From positions 1,364,001 through 1,428,000 of the forward strand of contig JAGYVD010000004.1 of assembly GCA_021209875.1 (NCBI GenBank): a DNA stretch of 64,000 nt, written 5' to 3'. This stretch comes from Rosellinia necatrix. Lineage: Eukaryota; Ascomycota; Sordariomycetes; Xylariales; Xylariaceae. The translations under genes and the position numbers were made by a program. Within the stretch, counting starts at the first letter, position 1. Every line of letters starts with the position of its first letter. A model generated the notes under the pieces. The model was not told the DNA's origin and made no database searches. It saw only the letters and a list, made by a program, of their open reading frames with translations. This document shows positions 35,601 through 46,597 of the stretch, piece after piece.

Positions 35601-36492
35601 GGTATCTACTACTATAGAGGGGGCGCGGAGGGCGTCAATAGTATCCTGAAGAGTAGAAATAGATGATACCTCTGGCCGCGATAGGGAACGCTACAGGTGA
35701 TTAGTGCCCATGGTTCTATGCGAGCTGGAGTTGCGCTGTGTACACGCGGCAACAAGACGCCCTCCCATAGTTGACGGGCCGAGCCGAGATATCTTGCCGT
35801 ATTTGTTCTGGTTCGCAGATCCGTATTTACAATGAGCCGCGCAGGCGGATGCTTGAAATGGTCATCCGGCCGTCCGACCCGCACGCACTCGGTGATTAAG
35901 GCACGCCAGTCAGTTGCCTCATTCGGAGCCTCCATACCACGTGGGTGGGTTTCCAATCTCACAAGACATCTTGGCCGAGAAACACATGATTCCAACTATC
36001 GCCATCCCGCCCGAAACATTACGTGGAGCGGTCGCTTTAGGCGAACCTCTTCCGGCTGGTAGTTCGCAACTCACAAGACGAACTGGTGGCCCCCCCCCTC
36101 CCCCCTCTCCACCCCTCCCGGTTCATGCATGCATCGCGGTGGGAGGTTCTTCGAGGGCTTGGGGAGTTTCTGGGCGTTGAGCCGTCATTCCCGAGTTTGA
36201 AGATGGTTTTTTTTATCGCTCTAACTATCTGGATCGGCTTTTTTAGTACGGTTCGAGAGTTTTTTTTTTTTTTTTTCAATAATATTTAAATGCCAGGCTT
36301 CGTAAGGGTAAGTCGTCTCTGGCCGCTTGCCAGTCCCGTCAGTTATATAGACAGACGATAGACAGATAGGGAAGGGGGAAATCAACCGAAGTATCATGCC
36401 TCTATCCCCCCTCCATGCCTCCTTTCTTCCTTCAATAAGTCTCTCTTTCTCGTGTTCATCTCACCCGGTAACCTCCCGGTAACCTCCCGGGG
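35601..36492. other. Intergenic
   Basis: Downstream of CCT6. A small open frame around 35914-36180 has a patch of ordinary-looking protein sequence (HMIPTIAIPPETLRGAVALG) but no recognisable family, start context or splice partner. A 16-base T run lies near 36261-36276. Confidence 0.5.
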
Positions 36493-36525
<33 letters not shown>

Positions 36526-36532
36526 TATATAT
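36493..36532. repeat. ATAC/AT microsatellite
   Basis: About six ATAC units followed by alternating AT, ending one base before the start codon of the tetrapeptide-repeat gene. The tract would form its proximal leader. Confidence 0.9.
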
Positions 36533-36533
36533 C

Positions 36534-37115
36534 ATGGCGTCCCATTCGCCGTCCCGCCGGCGGAGCGGAAGCCCCCCGGTCCCCCTCGTCGACATCCAGC
36601 GCACGCAGCCGCCGCCGACGCCGCCGATGGTGCCCGTCGCGGCGCAGATAGCGCCGTCGTCGTCGTCGTCGCCGCCCGAGGACCGCCATCGCCGCCACCG
36701 CCACCACGACCACGACCACGATCACGATCACTACCGCGGCGACGCGTCGGAAGGGCAGGCGCTGGTCTCCCGCCCCCCCTCCCGGCGCTGGCGCCGGCGC
36801 CGGTGCCACGGTGATCCGGAGGCCGTCGAGACCGACGGCGATAAGAGCTGGGCCGGCTGCTTCTCGGACTTCTGGGAGAGCTGGTGCTGCTTCGACCGCT
36901 TCTGCGACCGCTTCTGCGACCGCTTCTGCGACCGCGAGTGCGATCGCTTCTGCGACCGCGGGTGTGACCGGTGCTGTGATAGATTGTGCGACCGGAGCTG
37001 CGACCGGTGCTGCGACCGGTGCTGCGATCGGTGTTGCGACCGGTGTTGCGATCGGTGCTGTGACAGGTGCTGTGATCGCTGTTGCGATCGGTGCTGTGGT
37101 CTCTGTGGGGGGTGA
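36534..37115 (+). CDS. Cys-rich XCDR tetrapeptide-repeat protein, unknown function
   Basis: Intronless 193-residue frame from ATG 36534. Order: Arg/Ser/Pro-rich N-terminus, a His/Asp run (HDHDHDHDH, about residues 60-68), an Arg-rich patch, a linker (GDKSWAGCFSDFWESWCC), then sixteen tandem four-residue units of pattern X-Cys-Asp-Arg (36900-37091), X being Phe, Glu, Gly, Leu, Ser or Cys. The last seven units are all CCDR. It ends CCGLCGG. Across units the codons vary (TGC/TGT, GAC/GAT, CGC/CGG/AGA/AGG) while Cys-Asp-Arg is constant, so selection seems to act on this frame. No signal peptide is obvious. I recognise no family. Cys and His/Asp density suggests metal binding or disulfide-rich packing, which is inference. 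A seven-C run lies at 36773-36779, so the N-terminal frame carries some risk. Confidence 0.6.
   Translation: MASHSPSRRRSGSPPVPLVDIQRTQPPPTPPMVPVAAQIAPSSSSSPPEDRHRRHRHHDHDHDHDHYRGDASEGQALVSRPPSRRWRRRRCHGDPEAVETDGDKSWAGCFSDFWESWCCFDRFCDRFCDRFCDRECDRFCDRGCDRCCDRLCDRSCDRCCDRCCDRCCDRCCDRCCDRCCDRCCDRCCGLCGG
36900..37091 (+). repeat. Sixteen 12-bp coding repeats (XCDR)
   Basis: 192 bp = 16 x 12 bp. Unit consensus is NNC-TGC-GAC-CGG. Differences between units are almost all synonymous except at the first residue. Confidence 0.9.
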
Positions 37116-37373
37116 GGGGACGGGTGCTGTGTGTGTGCGTCGGTGGCGGATTATGGGATATCTACGGTTGTTGGGGTCGGGGTGCTTGATGGCACTTTAC
37201 ACAGCTTGTATTGTTTTGTAAGACGACATGTTTGGGAATATCTGCCGATGCTGGCTAGTCATTGCAAAATTCCCTCGTTTAGGGTCAATCTCAACTGCCT
37301 GTTTCAACTCTGGGAAATAACTCTAACTCTAGGAAATGTTGGCAGGTTCTCATCGCTCTGCCCTCATTCCCCC
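37116..37373. other. Short intergenic between convergent genes
   Basis: Only about 260 bp separates the stop of the tetrapeptide-repeat gene from the stop of the AAA gene on the other strand. No further feature is visible. Confidence 0.6.
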
Positions 37374-40300
37374 TCAATCATCTGGATAAGCACTGCTTCC
37401 CCCGAAGGAAACTCCATGATAGTCATTTCTGTCAAACCGGTTGGCCGCCCGCTTCCTCTCATCCTCCTTCTTGATGCTTTGCAAATAGGAGTGGAACTTC
37501 TCGCTGATCTCGAGAACACGTTCGAAGTGAGACTGGTCTACTACAATTATCATCTTCTCCGGGTCGAAGTCGGGGTCTTCTTCATACTCGGCTTCGGCGA
37601 GGGTTATAGCCGTCTGAAGGGCGTTACGGATATCTCGCCCGTTCAGTTGAGCCCCGCCGGATGCCGCCTTGTCCAATACCCATTTCTTCGCGCCGCGGGC
37701 AACTTGAATTTTGCCGGCTCTTTCCCTCTCCAGCTTATGAAAGAATCCTTGCCAGATTTTGGCCCTGTCTTCCGGCGTGAACGGCCGATATCCAATAGCT
37801 GCATGAACTCGAGAGATGAACGCATCGTCGATCTGGCCAACACGATTGGTTGTCAAAAAGAGCAGCCCTTTGAAGTATTCCATTCGTCGTAGAAACGCTT
37901 GGTGTTCCGGTCAGTAATACACCTTGGAATTTAAAATTGACGCGTGTCCTACCTGAAACTAGTCCATTTCTCAAAAGGTCGCGGTTCTGCCTCCGTTCAA
38001 GAAATATGTCAGCTTCGTCCACGAGAAGTACTGCATCCCAAGCTTCGGCCAGAGAGAACCATTTGAAGAGTTCCTTCTCGACCCGGGTCTCGATAGTGCC
38101 AATGTCAGCAACCGTGAGGGCCAGGAGAGGCCGGTTCAGAAATTCCGCAATCGCTTCTACCGTGTAGGTTTTACCGGTCCCAGGGGGCCTGTTATGGGCA
38201 GTCGGTTAATATCTTGTTTGGATCATTCATTTGGTGTCTGCCTTACCCATGAAGTAGTAGTATTCTGATTATAATCGGGGATGAATTAGCATTTCTAATT
38301 CTAGTAATAAACTGTTCTAATAAACAGCCACTATTTTAAGAGTAACGGGGTGGGGAATAACTGAGTATACATACTGCCCTGTTCCCTTCCCCTCAATGAA
38401 GTCTGCCGCCCATGTTTCTTTTTTGCTGTTTTGACGGGCCGCCAGAGTTCGAATTATGCGCAAAGAAGCATCTTCAAGAACCAAATTGGTGATGCTCTCA
38501 TCCGACTGCGTCACTTCGGTCATATAATCCGGTTCGATCAGTACTTTGTTCCGGGAATAGTTAGTTTCCCATGAAGTCCAATTGATCGGCTTGGTTATCA
38601 CTCACGCCATTGCTTTGTCTTCAGCACAAAGGCGCAGACACGAGGAAACATGAGAAGCAGATGATGTTCACTAATTTCTCTTCTGTCCGTTTCTGTTTCG
38701 ACACTGGCTCTTTTGCTCCTACTCCTCCTACTCCTCTGGTGGGCTCTAAATCTAGGAGCCATAGAGGATCTTTTGTATCGAGCAGGGTAATGGCTACTTT
38801 CACTGGAGTCACTGCCGGTATGGACCTCAAGGGGTTCATTGAAGTCGTTACTATCATTAAGGACAATGCCGTCATAGTTTTCGAAACGCGATTGAGGGTC
38901 GTCAAGCCTAAAATCAAATTGTGGGAGGTTTGCTAAATAAGCCAACTTGCTGGAACCCCGCCGCTGGTCAGCGACCAGCTTTCCTGTATACTGTAAACTT
39001 TAGTATTACATTCAAATTTTGAGCGAAGTCAAAATACTCACCTGTGATAACCCCCCTTGGCATGGGCCGTGATAATGTGCCAGCAGGTGCCCTTGTTGAA
39101 ATGACTTATTTAGAATCATACTGCGCTGCATGATCTTTCTGCGACGCTCGCCCCCATCATGCTTGTCCCAAAGCGCGGCTGGGCAGATCTGAAGGCTAGT
39201 GACATCCCTCAAACCGTTAAAAGGCTGAACAGTCACAACTTTCTGGTCCCTCCCCATCACCTGCCCATCGGTATCCAAATACCATAAATGGAAATCCCAG
39301 TCTTTCTCTGAAGGGGGGATATAATCAATTTTAGGCTTCCCGCGCGTTCCGTCTCCCAGATAGGAGACGATATCAGATGATGGATTAGATCTGTACACCA
39401 CACAGACATGCCAGGTAGTCCCATTTCGTACATAAACATCTGTACCTGGTGGGAATATGTACCACAACATTTCAAAAGAAATGCGGGGTGTAGACTGCTC
39501 CAAGAGCTTCATGCAAGGCGAAACCAGCTTGTCGTAGCAAGGTTTCAGGTAATCATACAGGCACCGGGTGTGTTCTCTTTCCTGTGCCAATAGGCCTTGG
39601 TCGAGATCACTCCCAACCTCATTCAGCGAGTCATTATTATCGTTCTGAAGGAAAGCCCCCATGGCTGGAATCTGGTGTAGCAGGAACCCCCACGACTCTG
39701 CAAATGCAATCGAACCGTCTCCTTCGTCTTCCCCATCCGTGAAGGGCTTTTCTAATCCATTATCATGTGGCTCGAAAAACGCAGGGTAGTACCCGGCGAG
39801 GCTTTCTAGCCTCCTACGTAAAGCGGGCGACTGTATTATGATGAGGTTTGTTGACGCATCGGTGATCGGTATATCCTTGATATCATTTGGAAGCGGCTTG
39901 AAGGCTCCTACAAATTAGTTTTTTTCGTAGAACCATTGGAAGGGTTAGGCTTTAACTAACTACGTCGTGAAAACGGCTTAAGGTAATCGGAATGCACATG
40001 AGAATCCTCGTAATCAAACTCCTCGCATAGGGAGGGCTCGCATCGGACATTGCACGTAACTTTGAAAATGCAATCATGCGGCGTCTGCCGACGCACTCCA
40101 TTTGATTCCCACCTGCTGAATCTCGTCGATAGAGGCGAAGAGCTGACAAAGGTTTTCACACAATTTTCATGCCCCGACTTTCGATCCAGGTGGTGCACCG
40201 CAACAGTCCACAAGATTGGGTTAAAGCCGCTCGTCTCGCTTTGGGGTTCCTCTACACCATGTGGTTCATCGCTGTCATAATGCGTATTCAGTTTGGGCTG

Positions 40301-40381
40301 GAAGGGGTGGCCTTCGTCACAGGCATCCAGCGGAGACGTGCATTCGATGCTTGGGCTCCTGGATACTCCCGCCTCAGGCAT
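37374..40381 (-). CDS. AAA+ ATPase with DUF7025 N-terminal domain
   Basis: Seven exons on the minus strand: 39964-40381, 39042-39907, 38606-38990, 38375-38543, 38247-38264, 37953-38188 and 37374-37897. They total 872 codons including stop, all phases matching. The N-terminal half is a DUF7025-type region (HSDYLKPFSR, then TDVYVRNGTTWHVCVVYRSN and the GK-basic YTGKLVADQRR segment). The C-terminal AAA core has Walker A GPPGTGKT (619-626), Walker B VLLVDEAD (672-679) and sensor-1/second region LTTNRVGQIDDAFISRVH with Arg residues expected at the subunit interface. One exon is just 18 nt and supplies the ILLLHG strand leading into Walker A. Such proteins are abundant in filamentous fungi with unknown substrates. 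The N-terminal exon may hide another small intron. It is divergent from the STAND-like gene. Confidence 0.88.
38247..38264 (-). other. 18-nt microexon of the AAA gene
   Basis: Flanked by a CAG acceptor and a GTAAGG donor. It joins a CA-terminal phase-2 exon to the Walker A exon to read Q-I-L-L-L-H-G-P-P-G. Without it the beta strand before the P-loop is lost and the phase would still be kept, so skipping would give an in-frame six-residue deletion. Confidence 0.8.
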
Positions 40382-40764
40382 TGCCAAAGAACCATGTAGA
40401 AGCTTTGTGTGGCCAGTAAATTTGAAGCAGAATATGGGTTTTACACCTGGCTGTTTACTGATTCAACGAAGACAGTATTGCCCTGATGGAATAACAGAGG
40501 AGAGAAGATGGTAATGTGCCTTAGGTTGGAGGTGTTGATCACGACTCACAAGGAGGTAGCAGGCTAACAGGCGCCTCGGTGTCGGTGACAGAAAAAAAAA
40601 CACACCTCACGCCATGCATGCTGACACAATACCCCTCTTTTAGGGCCAATACTGCCTAGACTAGGGATCATGTAGGTAACTTGCATCTGAAGTGCCCCTC
40701 TCAGACGCCGGGGCATCTATTGCCATGTCTACTGTAAATTAAAGATTCTAATTCCATGTAAAGA
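40382..40764. promoter_or_regulatory. Shared divergent promoter region
   Basis: 383 bp between the head-to-head starts of the AAA gene (minus) and the STAND-like gene (plus). No conserved operator could be identified. The arrangement permits co-regulation (inference). Confidence 0.4.
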
Positions 40765-43078
40765 ATGGATAGAAGTCCTAACTCAGACATTGCCCCGACC
40801 TCTCAGCTTGTGTACTCATTCAGCCATGACCAGCAGCGAAGAGCGACGGGGGATATTCTTACTCGGGGACTTGCCGCTAAAACCGCAGCGGACACACAGC
40901 AAGAGACGAACGCCGCGCTTTTGTATCAATGGAACCACTTCCTACTTGAAGGGCGTGACCTTGCGAAAAGGTATAAACGGGAAACAAAGGCTAAAACCCT
41001 GATCGTGGTGTTAATGGACCATCTAGTATCGTTCCCGATGAGGAGATTCTATTACGAGATCAGAGCCGCAGATTGTACAAGGCGTGGAACAGCTTCTGCC
41101 AATGTTTACCTGATGACCAGCGGAAAGCAGCTTCTGACGAAGTGCCAAGTTTGAAGCTCTTACACAAGTCCGTATCTCAGGCTGCGAACACATGGAAGGA
41201 AGAGCGCGAAAACACAAAGATAGGCCGAGCCAAGCGCGTCTTCACCCAGCTATGCGAGAACTTCAACTCACACAGCAATCTTATCTCAATACTCCCAAAT
41301 AACAATACATATGTGACGCTTCTGACCGGTTCATTGACTGCCATCGCCCAGGTAACAATAGATTGGTGCCACCTTAGACTTGTACCAAGCTTCTAACTTG
41401 AAGCGTAGGCTTCCATAAACCACCAAGAACTCGCGGATGGTGTTTCCTCAACTTTAGACGAGCTCAGTCAGGACATAGCGTACTGGAACGAATTAATCCG
41501 CGAGTACTCCGACACGAAAATGGTTCAGCGCTATATCCGAGACCTATACGTGGTTGTATTTGAGTTCTTAACAGAGATATTCTCGAAATGGTCAAAATCA
41601 TCGTGGAGACGGTATGTTGCACTGTCTGGATCCCTTACTTCGGCTCTATTTCGAGCATAAATACGTGGCAGCATCCCTTATATCGTGGCGTAATGCGAGG
41701 GAGTCTCTACTATCCTGCCGGAGAGCGCCTGTGCTATAAAAAAGGCCAAAGGGGTCGACTTTGGATACATGGCTTTAACTAACTACCGATCAGATTTCTA
41801 GCCAGTTTTGACGAACAAGCCCTCAAGAAACTCTTTAGCGAGAAACAAGACCGCATCAAAGCTATTGAGCGACGAATGAAAGAATACGCAAACCTCGAAT
41901 TCGAGCATAATACTACGAAGAATTTGAACGCGAACATGACTCTTCAAGACGAGATAAAGCTGCAGCAAGACCGAATGGCTGTAGATATGCGAGAGATGAA
42001 GACTCGTCAGAATGAACTAATTTATCTACTGGGACAAAGTATCTTCCAACTCCTTGTACAAAAGCCAGGCCTCCGTGGTTCTACCGGACATGACGAGCCA
42101 GCACTTAGGGCTCTAATGAGTCCTGAATTGCTGGAAACTATTGGGTGGCCAGAACGGACCCCAGGCGGCGGCACACCAGCGGCTTCATCGCCAGCCCCCA
42201 AAACCAAGACGATAACTTCAGCGGCCACCTTCAAAGGCAGTCCCCTACCCGCTTCTCATCAAACATGCGACATACTAGAACTTGTGAACTTGCTCGATCC
42301 AATTGTGGCCAAGTACGCGCGCGACATACAGCGCATCGTCAATGCAGTTATGAGGGCCTCCCAAGCTCCAATACAGGACTGGGTCAAAGGACGCATCGAA
42401 ACCTGGACGAAGAGCAGCCATTCAGATGCGATATGGATTCAGGGCCCTTATGAGAGAACACATCCTAGCCACAATACTTCCACCGCCGTATGTCTTGTCG
42501 CCCTGGCCAACAACAACAAAATCCCCTGCCTCTCGTACTTCTGTTCTCTCGGCGTCCACGGCACTCGCGAGGCGCAGAGTCTGACCTGCCAAGATATGCT
42601 CATGGACCTCGTCAAGTCGCTCATCGTGCAACTTCTCCTGCTGCTTCCCGGCAATCTCGCGGCGGGGCCGAGCCTGGATCGGTCCAGGTTCGAGCGACTG
42701 CTCGATCGCAAGGCCGACGTTGCCGGGGCCTTGTCGCTGTTCTGCGACCTCCGCGCGCTCGCGCCGCCCTATATGCACTGCGTGATCGACGCCGTTCAGG
42801 AGCTCGAGAACCGCAGCGACCTGCAGCATACGCAGAACCTCTTCCGCGTGCTACGGGCGATCTCAGGCCCGGCGAAGGCATCGCGGCATGGCTCAACAAC
42901 GCGGGGGCCGGCACGGGAGGGGATCGTCAAGACCTGCATTACCAGCGACGGCTACGCCGAGGTGCTTGCGGTATTGACGGAACGCGGGCATCTCGAGAAA
43001 TTGGAATATGAGGCGGAAGAGTTCGTTGAGGACGGGCCGGGTTTGGTGGCACAATGGGATCAGCACAACAACAAGTAG
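40765..43078 (+). pseudogene. Fungal STAND-like (DUF7708-type) protein, frame-broken as written
   Basis: Exons 40765-41351, 41410-41611 and 41794-43078 rebuild a ~690-residue protein, but exon 1 needs one more base near 40993-40996 (four-A run) and exon 2 one more near 41460. With those two bases every splice phase fits. The N-terminal part (YKAWNSFCQCLPDDQRK, LLTGSLTAIAQ, ASINHQELADGVSSTLD, DLYVVVFEFLTEIFSKW) matches the DUF7708-type helical domain at the front of many fungal STAND/NLR-like proteins. A coiled coil follows (around QDRIKAIERRMKEYANLE). The nucleotide-binding region is degenerate: IWIQGPYERTHPSHNTSTA occupies the P-loop position without GxxxxGK[ST]. The C-terminus is a short helical domain. 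It could be a recent pseudogene or an intact gene with two sequence errors. Confidence 0.6.
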
Positions 43079-44463
43079 TTGACGTATCTGGATATGAATA
43101 CACTATAGGTTGAACCTCTTGGCCCTGTTGATGATTTTAATGCTTTTAATGCTTTTATATGCTATGTTGAGAACTTAAATGCTGAAGGTTGAAGGTAACC
43201 GTGCAAACGAAATATCCGCTATTTATTTCATCTTGTGCTGCTGGCAGCTGCGACAGTGTGAATATATGATGGCTCAATCAGCCACAATTATCCATTAGGT
43301 AAGCTAGACGGTGAGCAGGACTAGTAACTAACTACCGTTTTACTTGAAATCCGTTTTGTTTTTATCAACCTAACAACTAATAGTTATAGTCACGTGATTT
43401 AAAACGGCCTATTGGATCAATAGGCTTTCATTGCATTCATTATAGTATACAGTACCAAAACATACCTACTTACTTATGCAAAGGGCATTAATCAAGGCGG
43501 CGCTAGCACTAGGCTTCATTTGGTGGGGCACGACTGAGCCTCTCTGCCTAGAGCTGCACGGAAAAACCCCCCTGTGCAGACTCCCCCTAATGCCTGGTCT
43601 AGCGCCAGTAGATACTTAACATGGAACACCTCATAGCGAATAACCACCCATCCACAGTGAATGCATACACACCACGAGACGACTACTTAAGGGTCTAGGC
43701 CGGAAACGGGGGGTCCGCATCACAATCCCAGCTCCTCCTCATCACTACCGACACTCCCTTCGTCCCTTTCTGCTACATCTTCGAGGTAAGGTTCGCATTA
43801 ATATCATACAGCTCCTATTATACACCAAATCGGTCGCTCCACGTTCTGCCATCGAGAGCTCAGCTTGAGGCATCATCATCATCATCCCTTCACCATCATC
43901 ATCCCTCCACCACCACCACGCGCTCCGAGACCCCCCGCCCTTACCTCCTTACCCCCTTACCTTCCCTTCCCTTCCCTTCCGTCCCGTCCCAGCCCTCACC
44001 CAGCCGGGCCTTGCTGTTTCGTTTCTGCTCATCCCACCTCTATAGCTGGGCTTCCGTTCTCCGCCTCTTCCCCCCTCCCCCGTCAGCCTTGTCTCGGAAG
44101 CACCAGCTCAATCGAGCCACAGCTCCAGCCCATGGCCTGATTGATGCCCCTCGTTGCATCAAGCCCCAATCCATACTTCTCGGCTGCTGACACGCACCCC
44201 CCTCCCGCAAGTCAGAGCGCACATCTAGAGTATTCCCCGGCATCCACAGGAATCCCATTCGCGAATCGTACCGCCACTCGATGAACCCTTAAGTGCAGCC
44301 CCGAACCGAGAGCTCGAAGCTAGAGCACCCTTGATCTCGACCACAACGAGTGCTTGCTTATAGAGCCCCCTCGACTATCCTTGTTCTCGCACCCCTCGGG
44401 TGGTCTTTCACCGTGGATTCGTTCACTTCCGCCGTCGGGTCTTCGGGCCAGGTCCACGACACC
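43079..44463. other. Intergenic, Tem1 upstream
   Basis: A+T-rich at first, then from about 43720 a C-rich pyrimidine leader with CAT/ATC trinucleotides (near 43871-43890) and TTCCC units. This is probably the long 5' leader of the GTPase gene. No gene is seen. Confidence 0.55.
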
Positions 44464-45608
44464 ATGAACGCAATGGAGCCAGACTTCCGCACTGCGTCTG
44501 ATCCCATTCCTGGGCCCTTCGACCATCTCGATGATGCGCTTGACGGCATTGAGGACACCCGCCATACCGTTTCCGATGCCGTCCTTGGTGCTGTCCCGGA
44601 CGCCACTCCCGACGCTATCCCCGACATGGCCCACGATGTCGTGCCCCACGCTGCTGCGGACGTCACCCCTGACTCCACGCCTAATAGAAATGGGCATGAT
44701 ATATATCGTCAGCGGTCGCGGTCGCTTGATCAGGGCTCAACGAGCGGACAACATCCCGACGAGGTAGATCTCAACGCACGATACGAGACACCCCCAGCCG
44801 TCTCTCATCCACAGTCAATATCAAGACCCCCCTCAGGCCTCTCCGGCGCCGGTGGCGATCGGCAGGCTACATATAGCGACCGGGGCAGCAACGGCGCCGA
44901 CCAAGCCAGTACACGTAACCAGGTTGTAATCAAAGTTGGGATGGTGGGCGACGCCCAGATCGGCAAAACATCCCTCATGGTCAAATATGTTGAAGGCAGC
45001 TGGGACGAAGACTACATCCAGACCCTTGGCGTCAACTTCATGGAAAAGACAATCAGCATTCGCAACACTGAAATCACCTTCAGCATATGGGATCTTGGAG
45101 GCCAAAGAGAATTCGTTAATATGCTGCCTCTTGTGTGTAACGATGCAGTCGCCATTCTGTTCATGTTCGACCTGACGAGGAAAAGCACGCTCAACAGCAT
45201 CAAAGAGTGGTACCGCCAAGGACGAGGATTCAACAAGACAGCCATCCCAGTCCTAGTTGGCACGAAGTACGACCATTTTGTCAACTTTTCACGGGAAGAG
45301 CAAGAGGAGATCTCAAACCAGGTATGCTGGCGCATTCAAGTGCTGCCGAGCGCTCTGCTGATAAGCTATATAGGCCCGCCGGTTTGCCAAGGCCATGCGT
45401 GCTTCACTGATTTTCAGCAGCACAAGCCATAGCATCAACGTCCAGAAGGTATCGTAGCCGCCACTAGAACATGAGCCTAGTTTTGCGTTGATACTAACTC
45501 ACTCGGCAGATTTTCAAAATTGTTCTGTCGAAGGCGTTTGATTTAAAGTGCACAATACCCGAGATTGAGAACGTTGGCGAGCCTCTGCTTCTCTACCAAT
45601 CCTGTTAA
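44464..45608 (+). CDS. Septation-initiation GTPase Tem1/Spg1
   Basis: Ras-like GTPase that tops the septation initiation/mitotic exit network at the spindle pole. Exons 44464-45321, 45374-45448 and 45510-45608 give 343 residues. The GTPase begins near residue 154 (VVIKVGMVGD) with P-loop GDAQIGKTSL, the Spg1-typical YIQTLGVNFMEKTI, switch II WDLGGQREF (Gly-Gly-Gln rather than Ala-Gly-Gln), the base-specificity motif VGTKYD, and a C-terminus ending in LYQSC without a CAAX prenylation box. The first ATG in frame was used. The ~150-residue N-terminal extension is acidic and Pro-rich with recurring ...P-D-A... units, low complexity and probably disordered. Filamentous fungi often have longer Tem1 proteins than yeast. 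Confidence 0.92.
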
Positions 45609-46597
45609 TGTTAACCCGCCAATACCAAGTTACGCCGCTGTGTCGGCAGCTACGCGAGTACGTAGTGCTATTTGCAACTACCACACACCCAGATCATTCC
45701 AACGAGCAGAATCAACTGTTAGGCTCCCACGAATCTAACGGTCGCCCATGAAAAATACCAGCTTTCAAAACTCACCGACCTCCTTTTCTACACAAATAGA
45801 AACTCTTGTCCCTAGTTGTCCTACAACTTTGGCATCTTGCCCGGACACTGGTTTTCTCAGCCATCTCTCATGCCAGATGTTTGTAGAATGATTTCAACCT
45901 AGCAAGCAACACAGACACGCCAACCAAGCGTATAAGACAGGCAAATCTCCTTAATCCCCTCTGCGTAGCTGATGGAGCCTACGCATTCTCACTACATTTG
46001 CATAGTATCGGACAGTACATGGACGTTCAGGCGTCAACGGAAGAAAGCAAAACAATACCTTAGCACCATTATATGTACTACATGTACAGCTGTGGCCATT
46101 TGGCCTGCTCAGAATGGATTGCTTCGTTATATGATTTTCTAGGGGGCTCTCAGAAACACATGAAAGGAAGATCCAGAGTCTTCAAAATTCTTATTGTAAT
46201 AAATTAACTCTCGCATTAAGCGGGGCATCTTTCGTGTAAGTCGATAGATTGCAACAATAAAGCTATTAATGAGACACTTAGGTTCCAGTTGAATATGGGT
46301 GAAATGGGTGAAATGGGCGGCATTGGCTAACAAACAACACGGATTTAGAGATGGCCGAAACCTTGCGGATTTAGTGGCGCTTTCAGTTCACGAATAGGCT
46401 GCATGGCATCTTACCTCAAGTATCGGTCTGCATTATCCATCGTTTTACCCAGATTCTAGAGTCCTTAACACCACACACAACCTCCATTGGCCAAAGCAGA
46501 AGCCGGGGCCCCCTTAGGTTCTATAGCATCCTCCTTAGGTCTAAGGTTGGCCCTAGCAACAGATATAATACATAATAGGCACTCCAATTGGTTTTGC
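45609..46597. other. Intergenic between convergent genes
   Basis: About 1 kb, moderately A+T-rich, holding the 3' ends of Tem1 (plus) and the acidic mitochondrial protein (minus). No gene is seen. Confidence 0.6.

Noticed and set aside
35914..36180. Possible exon reading HMIPTIAIPPETLRGAVALG
   Set aside because: Looks protein-like for about 40 residues but has no matching family, no proper start and no splice partner; kept only as a note.
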